From assembly GCA_024704765.1 (NCBI GenBank), contig JAKMXF010000335.1, positions 124,001 through 188,000 of the forward strand: a stretch of DNA of 64,000 nt, read 5' to 3'. A model generated the notes under the pieces. It worked only from the letters and a program-made list of their open reading frames with translations, had not been told where the DNA came from and ran no database searches. Shown piece after piece: positions 10,301 to 19,300 of the stretch. A program made the position numbers and the translations under genes. Every line of letters starts with the position of its first letter. The stretch's first letter is position 1. The stretch is from Oopsacas minuta (taxonomy: Eukaryota > Porifera > Hexactinellida > Lyssacinosida > Leucopsacidae).

Positions 10301-13300
10301 CCCTAGTGAGATTTATTTCTTGAATGAAATGCCTTATGGTACTACAGGGAAAATTGACCGTCAAAAGTTAATGAAATTGGTTGAAGAAGTGGAAATATCT
10401 AGCGAGAAAGTACCCAGCAAAAACGCCGTTACTTCGACAAATATTGATATTTTTGCAACCTTAAAGACAATTTTTACACAATATTTTCCCGAAATTGAAA
10501 TATCGATAAATTCAGATTTCTTCAATATTGGAGGTAATTCTATAACTGCTTTACAACTTGTGTCACAGATTAACTCAGAATTACAATTATCAATTTCTCT
10601 ACGTGAATTCTTTCAGCACTCAACCGTTGCTAAGCTGGCCAAGTTTATTACTGATAAATATAATTTTGTGGTTCAAGTCGAGAATGAAAACTACAGCGAA
10701 AATATACGATCTGACTTGTCAATGAATGAAATTTCAAAACGACTTACGAAGAAGTTTCCTAATCTTTCGAATTCTAACTTAGAAACTGAATTACTTAATA
10801 CAGAAATTTCCAGCAAGATTATTGAAGGAATTAACACGCTTTTTTGCTTGAAACTACTCAGTAAAGACTTGCGAAATATACTTACATTTGATAATCTCTG
10901 TTCTTTGATTGTAGAACAACTCAATTTTCAAGAAATTCCTTCAGAAAATCCAGAGGTTTATCCACTAGCCTCGACGCAGCGACAATTCGCATTAGCATAT
11001 GTCTTAAACCAATCAGAATCCGCATACCACATTCCATTGTGTATCTATAGCAACCAACTAGAATGGGATATTGTAACAGAGTTTTTCAATAGTTTTATAC
11101 AGAATCACAGTATATTACGTACTGTATACACATTATCTACTGGATTCTCACAAAAACTAATCTCTAATCCAATTTTCCCTTTTCAAATATTGAAATTCAC
11201 TTTACCACCCGAATACATTGAAAATCCATTAGAATATAATCAACTTAAAAACCTTATTAAATCTGAGGTAAATTCGCCTCTTGACATACAGAATTCTATC
11301 CCTCTAAGAGCAACATTTGTGGATATAAATACAGAAAATTCTCCTGTTAAAAAGTCCCTAATTATTCTAATTCTCCATCATATTGCAGCTGATGGTTGGT
11401 CTGTGAATCTTTTATTAGAAGAATTCCAAAATTTCATCAAAACTTACCCAAAATACAAGCTGAAAAATACGAATTTCTTACAATTAACTTCAAACGATGA
11501 CACTTCATATATAGAGTATTGGAAAAATAATTTATCAAAGTTTATTTGTAACGAATTGAAATCCTTTATGCTTCTATCTAACCGTTCGAATTCTACATTA
11601 GAAAAGCCCGATATATACAAGTATATTGTAGAAATCGATATAGCCAAGAAAATACAGAAAACAAGTCAAATATGTGGTGTTACTCCGTTTATAACATTTT
11701 TGTCCGCTTTTGTTTATTTGTTTACTTTTCTATATGAACCGTCATTACAAATTGTTGTCCTTACACCTGTATCAACACGATCAACTTTAGTTGATAAACA
11801 ATATTTTGGACCAAGCGTTAACCTTCTTCCAATAGCTATAGACCTAGAAAGCAAGGACCTAGCTAGAGAATTCTCATTCAATGATTTGACTAAATTCATT
11901 CAAAATATATTTCATACCGCTTTAGAAAATTCACCAATTACATATGAGGAAATTCACCCATTTTTAAACAAGAGTTCCTCTAACAACACAAAAGTACCTG
12001 TGGTATTCAGTTATGATTCGAATCAGCTACAAACTTCACTTGACCTTGGGAAATATGGAAAAGCACAAGTCTTACCTGCATTTGATTATCTACCGACACT
12101 TCTACATGATATCTTAATAGAAGTTAATTACACTGGTGTACTAATTGAGCAAACATTGACTATAAGTCAAGCTGGAATACAACCAGAAAAATCAAAGAAT
12201 ATTCTCACACAGTATAATATATTGTTGGAATCGGTTTGTGATTCGTTCGACACTCCCCTTTATAAACTCACAGCTCTCCCTGATGTGTATGCAAAGGCTC
12301 TGACAGGTGCCAAATGCCCATCTGAGTATATCAATATTGTCATTCTAGTATACAAAATTTGTATGGAAAATCCTGATGATATTGCATTCGAATTTGACAA
12401 TGAACATTTAACATACAAACAATTCTTCGCGGAATGTTATACATATGCTATTGACCTACGTAAGTCACTTCCCAACCCTTCAAATACTATTATAGCGATT
12501 ATAATGGATCTTTCTATTGAATTAATATTAGCCATGATTTCAGTGCTAATCATTGATTTTACTTATATTTTGATTGATCCAATACTCCCTATAAATCGCA
12601 TACAAGCAATGCTGGAATTTACTGAGACAATTGCGATTATAACTACAAACAAATACAAAACTTTTTGTGAAGAAATCAACTCTAAATCTCGATTCATTTC
12701 CGTTTTAGACAGGGAAACGTTAACATGCATTGATGTACCATACAGTCATGATTTTCATTTGACGAATGAAACTGCCTATGTCATGTCTACTTCCGGTTCA
12801 ACAGGTGAACCGAGATACGTCACAATACCACATTCCTCAATCCTATCTCGTATCCATGTAAAATCCCTCCCATTCTACTCACCTACCCAAACAGTATTAA
12901 TCTGCTCAAGTCTCTCATTCGATATTTTACCATTACAAATATATGGATCGATTTTCAGTGCATCGAAAGGTGTAATTATCCATCAAAATTGTCTGGGAAT
13001 TAATATAGATAAACTCAAACCAACTGTAATAGAAAAAAATATTAATCATATGACATTACCCACTCCAGTTCTTCACCTGGTTATTGAGATAATGCCTGAG
13101 ATATTTGAACATGTGAAATATATAGATTTTGGTGGAGATGTCGCTAGCCCTGATATTTTATGTAAGCTCCAAAAAATGTATCCCAAACTGCTTTTAACTA
13201 ATTCTTATGGTCCCACAGAAGCAACTATAGTTTGTTCAAGTTCAATTCTAACTCTGCAAGATTGTCTCAAACCTATTTTAACGATTGGCAGTGCTGTACC

Positions 13301-16300
13301 TAATACAGATCTGTTGATTGTAGATACATATATGCGTAGTGTTCCATTTGGTATACCTGGAGAATTGTTGATAACTGGTGGGGTTATGTCCGGGTATCTT
13401 CATAGGCCAAATGATGAGCGATTGGTTTCAATAGAAAACGCATTAGGTAATGTTAATGTGTATTTTCGTACAGGCGATAAAGTTCAGCAGAGAGAGGATG
13501 GGAAATTGGAGTTTTTGGGTAGAAATGATTTTCAAGTTAAATTGGATGGACAACGTGTTGAGCTTAGTGAGATAGAACATGCTCTTATGAAGCATAAAGA
13601 TGTACAACTAGCTATTGTGTTTGTGAAAAAACGCGAAAAATCGAATGTTAAAATACTGCTCGCTTGTATTCTTTGTGAAAATGTCATCACTAGGGAGTCT
13701 ATGGAAATTCATGCTAAGAAATATTTGACTACGGTTATGGTGCCTTCCCAATTTTATTTTTTCAAAACATTTCCACTTTCAATAAATGGCAAAGTTGATA
13801 GAACAAAACTTTTCGAGAAAATTCAATTTGAAAAAGATTCCAAAAAGCCTGAAAGCATTCAAACTACTAATTTTGTGAGTCAAAATTTATTAGAAGAAAT
13901 TTGTCAATGTTGGAAGCAAGTTCTTGGTTTGGATGAAATACCATTGACACAATCATTTCACACGCTAGGAGGTACATCTCTCTTATTAGTACAATTACAT
14001 TATAAACTACAGCAAAAATTCGAAGTTAATCTAAGCCTACCTGAAATATTAACAAACAACACTGTATGGCTACAATCTAACTGGATAGCTAGTAAATCTC
14101 GTGATGACGTCACGGAGGTCCCCATGGATAAAACAGAATTAATTTTACCGAGGGAAGTAACAGAGAATGCTAGATATCCTCAATTAGCTGTTATTGGTAT
14201 GGCTTGTAGATTTCCTATGAGTGAGGATAAAGAATCGTTTCATGATACTCTCTTACAGGGGAAAGATTGTATAGACATGCAACAAGCTGGTGAGTAATTA
14301 TTATATTATAGTATACAATACAGTCAAACGAATTCCTAGTCCAATACAAATGAACCTCCACAAACGAAGAATTTGGTAGAATCGGGGAAACAGCATTTAT
14401 CTGCTTCTCTGGCACCCCGTTTATGGAGGTTACACTGTAGTTATAAATAGAATGTCTGTGCAAAATGAATTTAGAAATACAAGTTTTTGTGCTTTAGTTT
14501 CTACTGATATTTGTTCAAAATTCTATTATTAACGAAGTTCTACTGTATCTTACAATTGCCCCGAACCATTAATTACCATTCTTAAACTCATAATTATATA
14601 CTTACTATTACAAATTAATAATAATATCATTAGAAGATGGCTATATTGCAGCAGGAGGTTGTCTATCAAATCCAGAGCTATTTGATGCTGATTACTTTGA
14701 CATTACTCGGTTTGATGCTTGTCTTATGGATCCTCAATACAGACTGCTTCTAGAGCTAGCAGTAGATGTTATAAGAGATGCTGCTATATCACTGGAGAAG
14801 GAGAAAGTTGGAGTTTTTATTGGTTAGCTAATATGAATATTCTCTGATTAATATATATGATAAATTTACGATAATTGTTTTCAACGGCTATCACGCTCGT
14901 AATTGATTAGTTTAGTGCCTCTTTTAACCGTTATCTCTTATCAACATTTTGATCCTATCCGTTAAATTCATGTGTTTGGCCGTCTCTTCATTAAACAATA
15001 TACAGGCAACTCCCGAAATACCGGTTAATATCGAAGCAGATCGAAGTCTATACACATATGGAACCAAACAGTCAAAAACACAAATTTAATCGGGTTATAT
15101 CGAAGTTATGATCTCGGTCCCTTGAGATATATGTATGTAATTTAGGTTGTGCTACTAACACCTATCTATCAGCATCAGGAGTAGATCTATCCTCTTACCA
15201 CTACGATCCAGCTGTATCCTTCCATGTGGGTAGAGTACTGTCAGAGGAATCAGCTGCTAATTTTATATCATATCACCTCAACTTAACAGGACCTTCCTTA
15301 CTAGTTAAGACTACTTGTGTATCATCTCTTACTGCAATGCATCTAGCTGCACACTCACTACACACAGGAGAGTGTACTGCAGCTATAGTGGGTGGTGTTG
15401 ATATATCATTTCCACAGATTAGTACTGTTAGAATACAGCAGGATATGATATTCTCTCCAACAGGTAGGGGCAAAACATAATTGCTTAGTTTAGGCATACT
15501 AAACTTGGCAATTATGTTTTGGCAAGTGACGTTATAGACAAATTTATTGTATGTTTATACACCAAAAATAGCAATTAGGTGACGTACTACTATAGACTCT
15601 TGATATCGAATATATAATTGCCAGATAATCTGGCTCAGCTGTTCCCATCCATATACCCCTTGGGCCTTGGTGGCCCACATATGACAGCAGGGGATCCACA
15701 GGATCTAAAATTTATATTGCACTTATGTAAGGGGGTCGACAAAATGTGTTTAAATTAGTATAGGGGTCCGATGGTTGGAACCGCTGATCTAGCCAAAATC
15801 TCATTCCTGTAGGTCACTGCAAGTCATTCGATGATACAGCAGATGGTCTCGTGTCCGGTAACGGTATAGGATTACAAGTAATAACACTCCTACATAATGC
15901 ACTATCTAACGGCTATCCAATATACTGTAAGGTAACTGCTAGCTCTATGAATAACGATGGTAATAGCAAAGACACGTATTTCTCTCCTAGTCTATACAAT
16001 CTAACTGACTGTATAAAACACTGTATTAACCTAGACACAGAGGGGTATATAGCTTCAATAGAAGCTCATGGAGCTGGTACAATGGTAGGAGATCAGATTG
16101 AATTAGAAGCACTTCATCGTGCTTATTCTAAAAATAGTAACAGTGAAATTCATATTAATTTAGGATCTGTTAAATCTAATATTGGTCATCTCGGGTATGC
16201 TTCTGGTGCTGCTGCTTTGTGTAAGTCAATTTTACAGTTGGAAAAAGGCGTTTTATATCCGAGTCTGCATTTCAGCGATTGGAATGGGAGTTATATAAAG

Positions 16301-19300
16301 AATCATGGAAATATTCCGTTTCGCGTGGCTTCTAAAGTTGAACCATGGACTGGGAGGAGGAGATCAGCTGTTAACGGTATGGGACAGGGTGGTACCAATG
16401 TGCATATTATCCTAGAGGAACATATACATACACCTTATATACCTCGTGACGTAGTTCGTTCAGATAATGGTTTTATTTGTCCTATATCTGCTCATAGTGA
16501 TGTTGTATTGAAATGCGTATGTAGGGAGTTGATGGGATTAATTGAGAGACGGAGTAACGTGGGATTACCCAGTTTAATATCATCTTTATATAACACAACT
16601 CGTAATCTTTCTTTTAGAAAATGTTTTGTTTCACCAAATCAATTCGATCTTTTAAGCCAACTCAAACAATGGGATTCAACGCAACAGATTATGGCGCATT
16701 CCAAAGACCCTAGCAACCTGGTTCTAATTTTTGCCGGGCAAGGCGCGCATTTTCCTAACATGGGACTTGGCTTGTATTTAGACTCACAAATATTTAGGTC
16801 ACATTTTGATAATGCCGTTTCTATTTGTCGTTCTGAGTTAAAATTCGATTTACTCAATTTATTATTTTCAGCGAATCCCAATACAAATCCTACACATCTT
16901 CAAGTTTATACAGTTTGTTTACAAGTTTGTTTGTATCGTCTTATGACGTCAATAGATATTGACCCAGTTGTCCTTATAGGACATAGTATAGGGGAAATAT
17001 CTGTAGCTACTTGTTGTAATGTATTTACATTGGAAGATGCTATACAGCTTGTGTACTACAGGAGCAGGTTAATGCTTGGGGCTACTGATATGAAATATGG
17101 AATGTTGGCCGTCAAAACCGATCAAATTTCCGCGAGGAAATTAGCTACAGAGTCTGGCCTCTCTATCGCTGCGTTTAACAGCCCAAATCAAACAGTATTA
17201 TCCGGTGAGATGGTCATAATATCTTCACTATGCGAGCAATTAACAAAACAATCAATTCAGTATAAAGTGTTATCAGTTCCTACAGCTTATCATTCGAAGC
17301 TATTAACAAGCATATTACCACAGTATAGAAATCTGTTGAAGAAATATCCACCACATGCCCCATCCAAACAATACATTTCTACTGTAACAGGTAATTGGGT
17401 AGATATCAATACTGTATCTACTGTTTCTTATTGGGAAGACCAATTGGTCAATTCTGTATTATTCTACCCTGCATTAGAATGCGCCGCACAAATAGCGAAT
17501 CCAGTTTTCTTAGAAATCGGCCCTGGAAGCAGATTATCTTCAATTATTAGGAATCATATGCTAGGATATCATGTATTTCCACCACTTATAACTTCTAATG
17601 ATAATTACCTTGAAACTTTTAAGGAAATTTGGGAGTTTGGGTTCGAATTAAAATGGAGCTTATTTGGATTTTTTGAAGATTCCACACCGAAAATTCGTAT
17701 TTTTCCTTTTCCGTTTGAAAGAAAGAAATTCTCCGTACAAGATATTAAAAAAATTCTTAAACCGAACGTTGAAATTTTACAGCCAAAACAGACATTCACA
17801 TTGCCACTACTAACTAATACAATTCCAGAATTTTCATTGAAAACTATCGATCAACAGCTCTCTGCTCCAATTGTACAACTAATAAAGAATGTATCTTCTA
17901 AAGTTATTGAAGGAGAGCACAAAAACTTTAATATTACTGTTGGATTGGGTTTACCTGGTGGTAGCACTGTATTCGAATCTTTGACAAATTTTCCGACGTC
18001 TAGTACTACAATATATCCTATTGGCTGTCTATCCAGTATATTTATATACATTCTTTTCAATATCTTCCTGACAACTGGTAGAGTCACGCATAGCACTAAG
18101 CTTATCGAATTGCTACCGTTAGAATATTCAATTTCTGAGCCGAAATCTTCTATAACTCTTTTCCATCTCGCAACACACTCATCAGGCCTAGCTTTCCTTC
18201 CTTCACGACTTACATGGGAAGTTTCTGATCTCTCCAATTACTCGCTTTCAGAGCTATTTACAGATTTCGTAGAATGTGAGCTACAGTCATCGCCAGGTGA
18301 TCAGTACAGCTATTCTGTATTTGGGTCTGCGCTACTTACGCATGCACTAACTGCTATTACAGAGCAATCCTATGAGGAATTATTACAATCTTATATACTA
18401 CAGCCTTTAGAAATGAAATCTACGTTTATTAGTGCATCTATTCGGACGCTAAAGTTCAAACATTATCAGGGGCATGACGTCAAAGGTTCTAAGGTCCCTA
18501 AATGGAACTGTGGAGAAGCTTTTAAGTTTGCTGATGGGGTTCATAGTACATTAAAAGATCTCATAAGTTTAACCCAGTATTTGACTGGAATTGCAACTTG
18601 CGATGTTCCATTGAAAGGCGTATTGGATTTTATGATAAAATCCGATCAGAATTCGTATAGTTTTCTATCTGGCATAACTAACGGGAGTTCAGTTTGGCTA
18701 GCTGTTGATTTGAAATGGAAAACATCGATTATTCTGGCTTGCAATACAAGTCTTGATAATTGTAAAAAGTTAGCTAAATTGACTGAATTTACTTTCAACA
18801 CATTTCCTGGACTATACACTAGTTTGTATTCAAGTAATATTATAGGTGGTAGCCAATCAATTCCTATGTCCTTTGGTGAAAAACAGATACTTGCATTAGG
18901 TGGTGGATCTATGCCAGCAATTAATGCTCCGATAAATGCTCTCGCTATGTGCGATAGAAGTCAAGAAATTGAGTGTCCTGCTCCCGGCAATAACTATCTT
19001 GTTAATGGAGGAATAGGGGAGATACTGCCGAAAAATGAAGTATCAGATGTTGAAAAAGTTATTTTAGAGGCACTGTCTAATCTTGTTGGAGGTGACGTCA
19101 TAAAAAGGCAAGATGTATTAAATTTGGATTTCACACATTTGGGCCTTGATTCTCTTTTAGCCATTTCTCTGGCAGAGCAAATTTCTAATGTTTTTAACAG
19201 AAAAATATCTTTTCATCTTCTTTCTGAATACACAACAATACATGAGCTTTCTCAGTTTATACAGGCAGATTGGGAAAATCTTGCAAAACACATTCCAAAC

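Larger units (their letters stand above)
14160..17710 (+). other. Synthetase PKS module KS-AT (spans introns 1-3)
   Basis: The ketosynthase begins with AVIGMACRFP. After joining exons it shows MDPQYRLLLE, the active-site Cys3050 in TTCVSS (usually TACSSS), DGLVSGNG, His3184 in EAHGAGT and His3224 in KSNIGHL, so the Cys-His-His triad is complete. The acyltransferase has GQGAHFP, the nucleophile Ser3490 in GHSIGE and TAYHS (His3592), closest to the HAFH motif of malonyl-specific ATs, so malonyl-CoA is the likely extender. The FPFPFERKKF motif closes the AT. No ketoreductase follows, so a beta-keto product is expected at this step. Confidence 0.88.

Noticed and set aside
15226-15480. Separate small gene in this frame
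   Set aside because: It is exon 3 of the synthetase (KS active-site region) plus read-through into intron 3.
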